Assembly: GCA_947623305.1 (NCBI GenBank)
Contig: CANQGQ010000010.1
Span: 54,687-118,686, forward strand
Length of the DNA: 64,000 nt
DNA from: an uncultured Alistipes sp.
Lineage (GTDB): Bacteria > Bacteroidota > Bacteroidia > Bacteroidales > Rikenellaceae
Direction: 5' to 3'
Notes under the pieces: model-generated
What the model was told of the DNA's origin: nothing
What the model saw: the letters and a program-made list of their open reading frames with translations, nothing else
Databases searched by the model: none
Program-made: the position numbers and the translations under genes
Part shown: one piece after another, positions 48,937 through 58,394 of the stretch
Numbering within the stretch: position 1 is the first letter of the stretch
Layout: every line of letters begins with the position of its first letter

Positions 48937-49109
48937 TCAACTTGTCCCGTGCTTGTCCTGTATTTTCCTGTCAAAGGGGTGCAATTTATAATAGTGGCGA
49001 TACACTTATTGAATATATAGCCGCTTGTTGGTTTTTTATTGCCCCTAAATAGTGCATATTGAAAAATTTTCAGTATCTTTGTGAATTATCAAATATAATC
49101 CGGATATAC

Positions 49110-49307
49110 ATGAAAGATGTCAATAGGTTAAAGTTGGTTCTTGTTGAGCAGAAGAAAACTGGGAAATGGCTAGCAGAACAGCTGGACAAAGATCCTTCTA
49201 CTGTCTCTAAATGGTGTTCAAACACTACTCAACCGACATTAGATACTCTTGTCAAAATAGCGAAAGTGTTAAACATTGATATTAAGGAGTTGATAAATGA
49301 TAAATAA
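49110..49307 (+). CDS. XRE/Cro-type transcriptional regulator
   Basis: 65 residues from MKDVNRLKLVLVEQKKTGKW; the track start (49059) lies upstream of a TATCTTTG box at 49074-49081, so the downstream ATG is correct. Sequence LAEQLDKDPSTVSKWCSNTTQPTLDTLVKIAKVLNIDIKELI is a plain Cro/C1 HTH. It precedes the HNH gene by 61 bases in the same direction and resembles controller proteins of restriction-modification loci. Confidence 0.88.
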   Translation: MKDVNRLKLVLVEQKKTGKWLAEQLDKDPSTVSKWCSNTTQPTLDTLVKIAKVLNIDIKELINDK

Positions 49308-49368
49308 GAATCCAGACATGAAGAAGCCTGTATTATTAGGTTATGAAATAAAAAGATTGTAGTGTAGT

Positions 49369-50457
49369 ATGCAAGTTCCGCAGTCGGACATATTAACCAC
49401 AAGTCGGTTAGGCGACGTCTTCAATAAGACGGTTGCAACGTATAAATACTTTTGGTTTGTGTCGATCATGCAGATACACGCCAAAATGGATAATCCACGA
49501 ATAAGTGTTTGGGATATAGTGATTCGAATGGTTGCTAATGCGTGGTATCCGATTCATTATTTCCGATTGTCTTTCGGTAAAAGCGATTCATTGTTTGATA
49601 TTGTGATGGAATTGCATCGTATTACGCAAATTTCGATTGATGCAAATACTGAAACAATTATCGAAGAATTGACGAGCCGATTGAACGATAGGCAAATCAA
49701 GAAACAGTTGAATACGCTGACGCAAAACGTCCCGTATCGCTTTTTGCGCCCGTGGATTGATACGTCCGACGATAAAGAGATGGTGCATCGTTCTCAATCA
49801 TTAGAAAATAATTGTTTGTATTCATTACATAAAGATGGCTCGGATTTCTATATTATATTAAATCCTGCATGGAACACCTATCTGCACAATAACTACAATA
49901 TCTTGGTGGATTTTGCCTATTGGAATCTGACCCTATTTCTCCAAGCACGCAATCCAAATGTTCCTGCGATCTCGAATAAATTGATTCGCCCAGAGATAAG
50001 GGCTTCTTTATCGGCTCAACACCGTTATTGGGATACAGTCATGAATATTGGTGGCTCAATTCACTGCATCTATACAGGTAAAGAACTTCATCCGTCGGAT
50101 TATGATCTCGATCATTTTATCCCGTGGAGTTTTGTATCGCATGATTTGTTGTGGAATTTGATTCCGGCGGATGGTAGCATAAATTCATCGAAAAGTAATA
50201 AACTTTCGGATATAAATTACTACCTACCCAAACTGTCGGAAGTTCAACATAAATCTTTGAAGATGATGCTTGCTGCAAATAAAGAACCCAAAGTGCTGGA
50301 AGATTTCATCTCATTGGGTTATACAGCACGGGAATTGGCAAATATGGATAGTCTACGGTTCAGAGAACTATATGAGCGAACTTTTGTTCCGATGAATCAG
50401 ATTGCGCTCAATATGGGTTTTGAAACATGGAAATATCAGGGTGTATGGAAACAGTAA
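49369..50457 (+). CDS. HNH endonuclease domain protein
   Basis: 362 residues. The HNH motif is near residues 225-280: IHCIYTGKELHPSDYDLDHFIPWSFVSHDLLWNLIPADGSINSSKSNKL, with the DH pair and later Asn/His positions of the fold. The first 220 residues are helical, with no known domain. It overlaps the methyltransferase start by 13 bases, so the two are co-translated. HNH plus methyltransferase pairs suggest DNA restriction, but target and modification are unknown. AT-rich, unlike the mobilization genes. Confidence 0.85.
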   Translation: MQVPQSDILTTSRLGDVFNKTVATYKYFWFVSIMQIHAKMDNPRISVWDIVIRMVANAWYPIHYFRLSFGKSDSLFDIVMELHRITQISIDANTETIIEELTSRLNDRQIKKQLNTLTQNVPYRFLRPWIDTSDDKEMVHRSQSLENNCLYSLHKDGSDFYIILNPAWNTYLHNNYNILVDFAYWNLTLFLQARNPNVPAISNKLIRPEIRASLSAQHRYWDTVMNIGGSIHCIYTGKELHPSDYDLDHFIPWSFVSHDLLWNLIPADGSINSSKSNKLSDINYYLPKLSEVQHKSLKMMLAANKEPKVLEDFISLGYTARELANMDSLRFRELYERTFVPMNQIALNMGFETWKYQGVWKQ

Positions 50458-50915
50458 AAATCAATCATCCATATCTCACAGCCATAAAGCGCTCGGCATT
50501 ATCCGCCCCGGTCCGCTATCTATTGAAACATAATTTATTGAAAGGTAATATCTTGGATTTTGGATGCGGATTTGGATATGATACGGACGAGCTCAAACGG
50601 CAAGGCTTTGATATAACGGGGTATGACAATTACTATCGACCTGAATATCCACAAAGAAAATTTAATACGATTATCTGTATCTATGTGCTAAACGTACTTG
50701 AACCTTATGCACAGGCAGAGGCAATGGCAGATATTGAAAACCTATTGGCTCCAAATGGCACGGTCTATTTTGCAGTTCGTCGAGATTTGACGGTTGAGGG
50801 TTTCCGCTTCCATACCATACACAAGCAGTACACCTACCAATGCAATGTCCGGCTACCATTTCGGAGGTTGACCTGTAATAAAATTTTTGAGTTATATCAG
50901 TACATAAACAGTTAA
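50445..50915 (+). CDS. Small class I SAM-dependent methyltransferase, PT-associated type
   Basis: 156 residues from METVKINHPYLTAIKRSALS at 50445. SAM-binding motif ILDFGCGFGYDTDELKRQGFDITGYD, then RPEYPQRKFNTIICIYVLNVLE and FAVRRD. The layout (TAIxRSxLSxPxRxLLxHxLL, FDYGCGxGxD, YVLNVxE) matches from memory the methyltransferase family first noted beside DNA phosphorothioation genes. No dndC or DGQHR gene is in this window. Short for a DNA methyltransferase and without an NPPY-type motif; what it methylates is open. Confidence 0.75.
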   Translation: METVKINHPYLTAIKRSALSAPVRYLLKHNLLKGNILDFGCGFGYDTDELKRQGFDITGYDNYYRPEYPQRKFNTIICIYVLNVLEPYAQAEAMADIENLLAPNGTVYFAVRRDLTVEGFRFHTIHKQYTYQCNVRLPFRRLTCNKIFELYQYINS

Positions 50916-50959
50916 TAATAAATAATATAAACTACTAATTGGTATAGTAAATTTATACA

Positions 50960-51973
50960 GTGAGAACAGTGACTACTACAGACTTTTCTTCTATCCCTAA
51001 TAATGATATTCAATCAGGAAAATATGTTTTTAAAGACATATTTGATGTCTACAATTATATTAAATATAAAGGCTGGAACATTGGATGGTACGCTGCACCA
51101 AATTTCGAAGTGATGACGCTATATGACAATCATGTTGTTGCTTCGCCGGTTCCATTTAATCCATTATACCGTGGACAAAGCTGTTATTATGAAAAATGCC
51201 TTCCCTCGCTTTATCGGAAAAAATGGTCTCCTATTCAAACACTTGAGCGATTAGTACAGATAGAAGATTTTAAAACTATACTAAATGATAACCCGGAGAT
51301 TCAAGATACCATCCGAGCAGATATAGCGGTCAATTATGACGGGCTGGCACAACATTACGGCATAGAGACTAATATCATTGATTTAACCAATAGTTTCGGT
51401 GTCGCCGCTTTCTTTGCGACCTCTGATTATAATTCTTTGACGGGATGCTATTACCCGGTAAGGGAAGTTATACGAAAAGGGGTTATATATTTTCTTCCAA
51501 CGGGCATATTTAATCCTGCAACCATGATGAATAAAAATCAAATATGGCCAATAGGTATGGAAGCGTTACCGCGGCCCGGAGAACAACGGGGATTTGGCGT
51601 TTATCTTAAGAAAGATCAGGACTTTCACAGCATAGGTGATGTGCATCGGTTCTTCTTTTGGCATAATGAGCAAGCATCAATTGAATGCCATCGTCTTATG
51701 GGTTTTGGTACGGTTTTATTTCCTTATGATCCAATGGTGGAAAAGGTGTGGTGTATGCGAAAGTATCGAATTTACGGTAAAGACTCTATCAATAAAGTAT
51801 TAAAAAAACATCCCGAACTTGGATTCAATACATTTAATGTTTTTAAGGAACTTATTCACGCGGGGTGGCATATCGAAAATTCAACACCATTCCGTTACAC
51901 CAAAGAAGAATTGAGGTTTATAACAGACCGCTATCACAAAATGTATCCTGGTAGTTTCCCCGTCGGAAAATAA
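50960..51973 (+). CDS. FRG domain-containing protein
   Basis: 337 residues. FRG domain: NPLYRGQSCYYEKCLPSLYRKKW, then LAQHYGIETNIIDLTNSFGVAAFFATSDYN, and late RQIECHR-like EQASIECHRLMGFGTVLFPYD. FRG proteins are frequent in phage-defence islands; the biochemical role is not settled. Start is a GTG at 50960 or 50969. It follows the methyltransferase by 44 bases, in the same direction, so HNH-methyltransferase-FRG may be one unit. Confidence 0.8.
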   Translation: MRTVTTTDFSSIPNNDIQSGKYVFKDIFDVYNYIKYKGWNIGWYAAPNFEVMTLYDNHVVASPVPFNPLYRGQSCYYEKCLPSLYRKKWSPIQTLERLVQIEDFKTILNDNPEIQDTIRADIAVNYDGLAQHYGIETNIIDLTNSFGVAAFFATSDYNSLTGCYYPVREVIRKGVIYFLPTGIFNPATMMNKNQIWPIGMEALPRPGEQRGFGVYLKKDQDFHSIGDVHRFFFWHNEQASIECHRLMGFGTVLFPYDPMVEKVWCMRKYRIYGKDSINKVLKKHPELGFNTFNVFKELIHAGWHIENSTPFRYTKEELRFITDRYHKMYPGSFPVGK

Positions 51974-52152
51974 TAATAGGTCATAACTCTATAAAAGATA
52001 TTCTTTAATAGCAGAAACAGGATTATATTTCCAGATTTTATAACTACATTACAAATTTTCTTATCCTTATCAATAGATTTCCAATTCAACTAATTATCAA
52101 TATCTTTCAGTGAAAATTATTATAAATATCCCTTCCTCGTAAGACAAGTTTG

Positions 52153-52338
52153 TTAAAGGTCATCGCCGAACATCCGGTCGAAGTCCTCTATCTCGTCGTC
52201 TAACTCACTCTCCCGAAAGTCGGATTTTCGGCGCGGAGGCGTTTTGCCGCCGCCACTGCCACAACCATTGCTGTCGCCCTTAAATGAGGACGCAACGCCG
52301 ATGATTATCGCACCTAATATTGTTAGCCAAAATTCCAT
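52153..52338 (-). CDS. Small single-span membrane protein, Gly-rich linker and acidic tail
   Basis: 61 residues: membrane segment FWLTILGAIIIGVASSF, glycine-rich linker, basic KTPPRRKSDF and acidic ESELDDEIEDFDRMFGDDL. Overlaps the next upstream gene by 16 bases. Opposite in direction and clearly more GC-rich than both neighbours, so it arrived separately from the surrounding defence genes. Confidence 0.55.
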   Translation of the reverse strand: MEFWLTILGAIIIGVASSFKGDSNGCGSGGGKTPPRRKSDFRESELDDEIEDFDRMFGDDL

Positions 52339-52604
52339 CTGTCAATCAACCAGTTTTGCAAACGGACTTCGGTCGATCTCAATACCTGCGTAAACTCCGG
52401 AGTGCCACCCTGCGGGACAACGACATAGGCAGTCGACAACGTTCCGTTGCCGTCGAGCGTCTGTGACTTCACATCGAATCGATAATCCTCCGTGCCGTCA
52501 TAGCTGCGCTTCGCCACCGCAACAAGTGTTCCGAGCGGGAACTGATAATCGCAGCAGGCTCCTGTGATATTGAGATACCATATTTTGACATATTCGATAT
52601 TCAA
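52323..52604 (-). CDS. Hypothetical protein at the junction with the truncated helicase
   Basis: Up to 93 residues; beta-rich (YQFPLGTLVAVAKRSYDGTEDYRFDVKSQTLDGNGTLSTAYVVVPQGG). Two cysteines (GACCDYQ). The first 14 codons lie in DNA that on the other strand encodes the conserved helicase segment, so the original start may have been lost or be further in. No family recognised. Forms a two-gene unit with the small membrane protein. Confidence 0.5.
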   Translation of the reverse strand: MNIEYVKIWYLNITGACCDYQFPLGTLVAVAKRSYDGTEDYRFDVKSQTLDGNGTLSTAYVVVPQGGTPEFTQVLRSTEVRLQNWLIDRWNFG

Positions 52605-54578
52605 AAGATTAAAAATACATTATCAGAAAGAGACCAACATTTTTTTGATTGTTTAGCTTGGCTTATACGTCATAATCGACTTGAAATTAAAATTATAGCA
52701 CCTAAAAGCGGGATCGGGATTTCTCATACTAAATTAGGCATTTTCTCCGATGGCATTGACAGAGTTGGGTTTGATGGCTCGTGTAATTTCTCCAGAACGG
52801 CTCTCGTAGATAATATCGAAAGCTTGACTATCTCATGTGATTGGGACGGCAACATAGAAATAGCAAAACTTAAATCTATTAAAGAAGATTTTGAGAATGT
52901 CTTCCATGAGAAGGATGATAATGTACTCTATTTGTCAGCAGATAAGGTTAAGACTCAAATTACAGAAAACTTCCCGGACAAAACAATATCTGAGTTACTT
53001 GAATCGGAGTATAATATACTAAAGAAACAGCATCAGCAAAATATATCTAAACGCATTGCCAAAGCATTAGATAACGCAAAAGAGAGATTAGAGGTTATTA
53101 TTGATAAGCTTAAAGATACAGAGTTCAGGGTGGCCGTTATGAAAAATAATGAGCCACATTTCCCGTATTCAACTGGACCAAGAGATTATCAAATTCAAGC
53201 TTTTGAGAACTGGAAAGCCAATAAACAGAAAGGACTGTTTGCGATGGCGACAGGTACGGGTAAAACCATCACCTCTTTAAACTGCCTACTTGAAATTTAT
53301 AAAAGATTAGGTTATTATAAAGCCCTTATACTGGTCCTAACTATTACCATGGTAGACCAATGAGAAAAAGAGTGTGCAAAATTTAACTTTACCAATGTGA
53401 TTAAAGTCTGCTCTAAATATAGCGGATGGCAAACCTCATTGGCAAATATAAGAATGCTGGAGCTTTCAAATCCAGACAATAAGCAATCTTATGTGATAAT
53501 TTCCACATATGCATCATTTATTCGACCGGCTCATTTTATAGAATTAAATCAGTTCCCTAAGAACAAATTATTGCTTATAGCCGACGAAGCTCATAATATG
53601 GACGCCGGACTCATTGCCAAACGTCTTAACGATATTAAATATTCACGAAGAATCGGTTTGTCTGCGACTCCAGAACGTCAGTTTGATGAGGAAGGCAATG
53701 CACGACTAATGGAGTTCTTTAGTTGCGATGGAGCGTATACTTTTGAATACTCAATGGCAGAGGCTATTAGGAATAAAGCCTTGTGCAAATACTATTACTA
53801 TCCACACTTAGTCAAGTTGACAAACGAGGAGATGGTTCAATACATTGAACTATCGAAGAAGATTGTAAAAATAATCAATCGAGAAGATGATGACAGCTGA
53901 GAGATATTAAAACGGCTTCTGCTTAAGCGGAAGCAGATTATACATAAGGCAGAAAATAAAAAGAGTATATTTGAAGATATTTTAAAAGAACATCGAGAGA
54001 AAACCGGTTCATTAAAATATACGTTAGTATATGTTCCGGAAGGGAATCAGCCAGATGATCAGGGTGCAGATGTCTTTGATACGACAGAACGAATCAAAGA
54101 TGATGAAGATACTATTCATCTTATCAATGAATATACCCGAATTGTAAGAGATCTTGATTCGCATATTGTTGTACGTCAATTTACCTCAGAATCCACCGAT
54201 CGCGATGCCATGTTGGCTGATTTTGCAAAAGGCAATATCGATGTATTAACTTCCATGAAGTGTTTGGACGAAGGTGTTGACGTTCCGCGAAGCGAATTGG
54301 CCATTTTTTGTGCAAGTACGGGAAATCCCAGACAATTTATTCAACGTAGGGGGCGTGTCCTACGAACACATCCCGACAAACGATTTGCGATTATTCACGA
54401 TCTCGTTGTAATACCACAAATAAACTTTGACCCGGATTGCTATGAGTTAGAGAAAAGTTTAGTTTCCGCGGAAATAAGACGTGTTCGAGATTTTGCGTTG
54501 CTTTCGGAAAATTGTAACGACACATTGAATACTTTAGATGATGTATTAAACCAGTATCAGATTTCAATATTTAACTAA
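52563..54578 (+). pseudogene. DEAD/DEAH helicase with N-terminal PLD-like domain: N-terminus lost, two in-frame TGA
   Basis: One reading frame runs from about 52563 to 54578 and is broken only by TGA at 53361 and 53898. It starts inside the domain (CDIEIPYFDIFDIQKIKNTLSERDQHFFDCLAWLI ... KLGIFSDGIDRVGFDGSCNFSRTALVDN, a PLD-like nuclease module), so perhaps 100-150 residues are missing. Then ATGTGKTITSLNCL (Walker A), IADEAHNMDAG (DEAH), GLSATPERQF (motif III), and MKCLDEGVDVPRSELAIFCASTGNPRQFIQRRGRVLR (motifs V-VI). First gene of a four-gene operon. Probably inactive. Confidence 0.85.
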
Positions 54579-54585
54579 TATCATT

Positions 54586-54819
54586 ATGGCTACTCATTAT
54601 ACAAACGGAGACAAAATACTGCAAGCAGTATTAGCCGACCCCAAACTGGCGGAGTCAGGAACGTATACACCAACCGGAACCGAGACTGTTGCGGATGCTC
54701 TCGATTCAGAAAATGCTACAATACGAGCTGTCGCAATGATTATTGATGGCAGCGAAAATCAATACACTCAAAAGGAAATATACACTCAGGTGTCGAACTT
54801 CTTGACCTCGAATATATGA
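54586..54819 (+). CDS. Small acidic protein of the helicase/SMC operon
   Basis: 77 residues, MATHYTNGDKILQAVLADPKLAESGTYTP to VSNFLTSNI; helical C-terminal part, no domain recognised. Seven bases after the helicase stop and overlapping the SMC gene by four bases (ATGA), so part of a tightly coupled operon. It appears intact. Confidence 0.6.
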   Translation: MATHYTNGDKILQAVLADPKLAESGTYTPTGTETVADALDSENATIRAVAMIIDGSENQYTQKEIYTQVSNFLTSNI

Positions 54820-56991
54820 AACTAAATAAGATTATTATTAAGAATTTCCGCAGTTATTACGGCGAAAACTGTTTTGAGTTGTCGACGGTCTTACTCTGGT
54901 TATTGGCGATAATGGCGATGGTAAAACCACTTTCTTTGAAGCTCTTGAATGGTTGTTTGATACCAGCAAAGACAATAAAAGTGAAAGTAATATTTCTGAA
55001 ATGCGTAAAGCGGAAATAGGGATAGGAGATCGTGATGAGGTTTCTGTCACTATGACCTTTGAACATGGCGGAGAAAAGGAAATTTGTAAAAAATTTATTT
55101 TTGAAAAAACATCCGATAACTTCGTAGCAACAAGAGATTTTTCTTTTGTCGGTTATGAAATTGTGGGTTCAGAGAGGCATAATCGAGATGGAAGAATATT
55201 ATTAGAATCATGTTTTGATACGGTTATTCGTCGATATTGTCTTTTTAAAGGAGAATGGGAATTAAATGTGTTCGACAATAATACGGCACTTAAAACACTT
55301 GTTGACACTTTCTCTGGAATCAAGCAATTCGATAATCTTGTCGAGATGACCTCATACTTTGAGCAGCAGTCTGGCAATTTGGTTACCAAAGAACTAAAAA
55401 AAGATAAAAAACAAGAGGTAATTATTAAACAGCTTGAGTCCGATTTGAATAAAGTGCAGTCTGAAATTTCTGATGTACGAAATAGTATCAACACAAAAGA
55501 GAAGGCTGTTTCAGATTATGAAACTCGTTTGAGAATATTGGAGGAAAATCAAGAAGATGCCTGTGAGAATCTTCAGGGTATAAACGCTCGAATTGAACAA
55601 AAGAAAATTGAGCAACGAAGATTAATGGGATGCATCAATCTGGACTATAATGCCATGTTGCTTGATGATATGTGGATTCTTCGCGCATATCCGTCTATTT
55701 TAAGTGAATATCAGAAAAAGGTGTCGGCTCTTAGTCGAGAAAAGCGCAAATTGCAGAAGGCAGAAGATGAACGAATTGCCATCGAGAAGGGGAAACAAGA
55801 AGCGATTAAAGAGATACAAAAATTAGCTAATAATGCGACTCCCCTTCCATGGAATCTCCCGGATAAAGAGACAATGCAGGAGATGATTGATGATGAAATA
55901 TGCAAAGTTTGTGGTCGTCCGGCAGAAAAAGGGAGTGAGGCCTATAACTTTATGGTCAATAAACTTAATGAATATCTTGAGCATATTCGTAAAGAATCGG
56001 AATCTGCGCAACAACAAGAGACCCCGATAAAACCTCTTTTTGAAAACACATATATAAATGAACTTCATACTCGTAGCATTCAATTAAGTGGCGATACCGA
56101 GCAGGAATTATCTGAGTTGGCAACTGTTATTGCCGACAGACTGTTATTTGTACAAACCAGAAAGCAGGACCTTGAAAAAGTAAATAAAGACTTGACAGAG
56201 GCAGAAGACGCGAAAATGCAACTGCTTATTCAAACTCCTGATCTAACGGAGGAAATGCTTATCAAAAACTTTAAAGACTTCAAGGGACTCTCAGACAGCA
56301 GCAAACGAGCGTCATTAGACCTCCAAGACCTTAACCACAAACTTGAAGAACTCGAGATACAGAAACAGGAATTAAAAGATAAGCAGAATCAAATTGTTCC
56401 ATCTAATGGAATTGTAAGAGTTTATCAGAAGGTCCACATTACGCTCGAGCGAATAATGAAAGCATTTGAAGCGGCAAAGGATAGAAATGTAGAAGAGTTT
56501 ATTAAGACCCTTGAGGAACAGGCTAATATATATCTAAAAAAGCTCAACGCAGATGATTTTCGTGGGGTTATTAAAATAAAGCGAACAGCTGATGGATCAG
56601 CTAAAATAAATCTTTATAGTTCTAATGATACTGTAATAGCCAATCCGGGTGGTGCGCAAAAGACGACAATGTATATGTCTGTTCTTTTCGCCATTTCTAA
56701 TATCACCACGCTAAAGAGAGATGAAGATTACCCTTTGATTTTGATGCTCCGACATCTTCGTTCGGAGATTTCAAAGAGGATATTTTCTACAATATCATTG
56801 ATAATATTGATAAACAATGCATTATATTCACGAAAGACCTATTGAAATTCGATCGTGAAACAGAGACCAGAAAATTGGATTTTGATAAGATAAATCAATT
56901 ATCATGCTCTGTATATCGCATACAGAAAGCCCCCTGCTACGATGAAGAAGATTTGTCAACAATTAAAACATTAACCGAAAGAATTAAATAA
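54816..56991 (+). pseudogene. Rad50/DndD-like SMC ATPase with zinc hook, two frameshifts
   Basis: About 725 residues if repaired. Starts MKLNKIIIKNFRSYYGENCFEL; the Walker A region GDNGDGKTTFFEALEWLFD lies in the next frame (one base, probably G, missing near 54884). A coiled coil with zinc hook CKVCGRP (about residue 360), ABC signature-like NPGGAQKTTMYMSVLFAI, then a second one-base loss near 56740 (T run) before Walker B LIFDAPTSSFGD; the frame then ends at 56991. Both head halves are cut off from the coil, so no functional ATPase. Confidence 0.85.
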
Positions 56992-56994
56992 GCT

Positions 56995-57563
56995 ATGGCA
57001 GAGAAACTATATGATGTATGGGCAAGGCGTAATCCTAACTGGGAGAAGCGTTATGAGGAGACTATAATCAAAAATTTCAGCGATTATGTGAAGGTGTTAC
57101 CAGCCTGGGCGATGCCAAGGGAAAGTTGTTTGGTGCTGGATATGAAATCTTCATCATTGCGTTCTTTATTGGTCTATATTATAACCAAAGGAAAAAACTT
57201 ATAGACGATAGCACAAAAATCAAATCGTTGGGACAACCCATTCAATTCTGGGGAAATATCGATTCGGTGAAAGGTCGTAAAGCTTACCCTAAATTGAGAG
57301 AGTTTATTTTCACTGCACTAGTGGCTAAAACCGATTTTGATTTCATCGCCCTTGATAAAGGGTTGGTAACTGCTCGAAAGGCCGTTGATGCTTTAATGCA
57401 GACTATGGAAGAATATGCTAACTGGGGTTTCCATTTTATGGAAGACAAGTTGATCGATAACCCAAACTATTTCTATAGAGAAACTGCATTTCTTGAAGTT
57501 TTCCTAACATTTGACGCAAACACGACAGATTCAACAGACGATGAACCGGAATCATTAGATTAG
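56995..57563 (+). pseudogene. Fourth gene of the helicase/SMC operon, one frameshift, unknown family
   Basis: Joined reading: MAEKLYDVWARRNPNWEKRYEETIIKNFSDYVKG... in one frame, then GDAKGKLFGAGYEIFIIAFFIGLYYNQRKKL ... FWGNIDSVKGRKAYPKLREFIFTALVAKTDFDFIALDKG ... TAFLEVFLTF in the other; one G is missing near 57093. About 189 residues, helical, with one hydrophobic stretch and an acidic tail. I do not recognise the family. It starts three bases after the SMC stop. Confidence 0.65.
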
Positions 57564-57566
57564 TCT

Positions 57567-58298
57567 ATGATTAAACGAGTATTCATTACCGGCAGGGCAC
57601 ACGGAATTGGCAAGAGCATTGTCGAAACTTTTGCGAGCAGAGGGGAGAAAGTCGCATTCTGCGATATCGACGTTGCGCGAGGTGAGGCGGTTGCGGCGCA
57701 AACTGGCGCAGTCTTTTATAAGGTCGATGTTACCGACGCGGCGCAACTTGAAGCAGCTATGCAGCAGGTGTTTGACGCTTGGTGCGACATCGACGTGATG
57801 GTGAATAATGTCGGAATAGGGATTTTCAAGTCGCTGACAGAGGTGTCGGTCGAGGAGTTCGACCGCGTAATCAGCACCAATCTGCGGTCAGCGTTCATCA
57901 CCGCGCGGATGCTGGCACGACATCGGCTGGCAAATGACAATACCGCCTACGGGCGCATCGTCAATCTATGCTCTACGCGCTACCTGCAAAGCGAGACAGG
58001 CACAGAGGGCTATTCGGCATCGAAAGGCGGCATCTATTCGCTGACCCATGCGCAGGCTGTGTCGCTCGCGCCGATGCACATCACGGTCAATGCCATTGCG
58101 CCGGGTTGGATTCATGTGCGCGAGGACGAGGTGCTGCGCCCTGAGGACCACGCATTTCATCCGTCGCGTCGTGTCGGCACGCCCGAGGACATTGCCCGAA
58201 TGTGCCTGTTTTTGTGTGAACCGGAGAACGATTTTATCAACGGCCAAACCCTGACCGTTGACGGTGGCGCAACCGTCAAGATGATTTATCCGGAGTGA
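57567..58298 (+). CDS. Short-chain dehydrogenase/reductase (SDR)
   Basis: 243 residues with Rossmann start RVFITGRAHGIGKSI, NNVGIGIF, catalytic Ser in NLCSTRY, YSASKGG (Tyr and Lys) and PG-motif APGWIHV; C-terminal NGQTLTVDGG. The glycine motif reads TGRxxGIG where TGGxxGIG is usual. Oxidises or reduces a small alcohol/ketone; substrate unknown. GC-rich like the mobilization genes and unlike the operon just upstream, so it belongs to a different segment of the mosaic. Confidence 0.9.
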   Translation: MIKRVFITGRAHGIGKSIVETFASRGEKVAFCDIDVARGEAVAAQTGAVFYKVDVTDAAQLEAAMQQVFDAWCDIDVMVNNVGIGIFKSLTEVSVEEFDRVISTNLRSAFITARMLARHRLANDNTAYGRIVNLCSTRYLQSETGTEGYSASKGGIYSLTHAQAVSLAPMHITVNAIAPGWIHVREDEVLRPEDHAFHPSRRVGTPEDIARMCLFLCEPENDFINGQTLTVDGGATVKMIYPE

Positions 58299-58394
58299 GG
58301 AAAAAGTGTTATAAGAATTTCTCTGTCTGCAGATTATATAGTATATTAATACAACGAGGAGTAAATGTCCTCCTCTACAATAAGCACCGCAACG

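Noticed and set aside
53361-53900. Alternative genetic code or selenocysteine at the TGA codons
   Set aside because: Adjacent intact genes end at TGA, and no SECIS-like structure or Sec machinery is seen; mutation is simpler.
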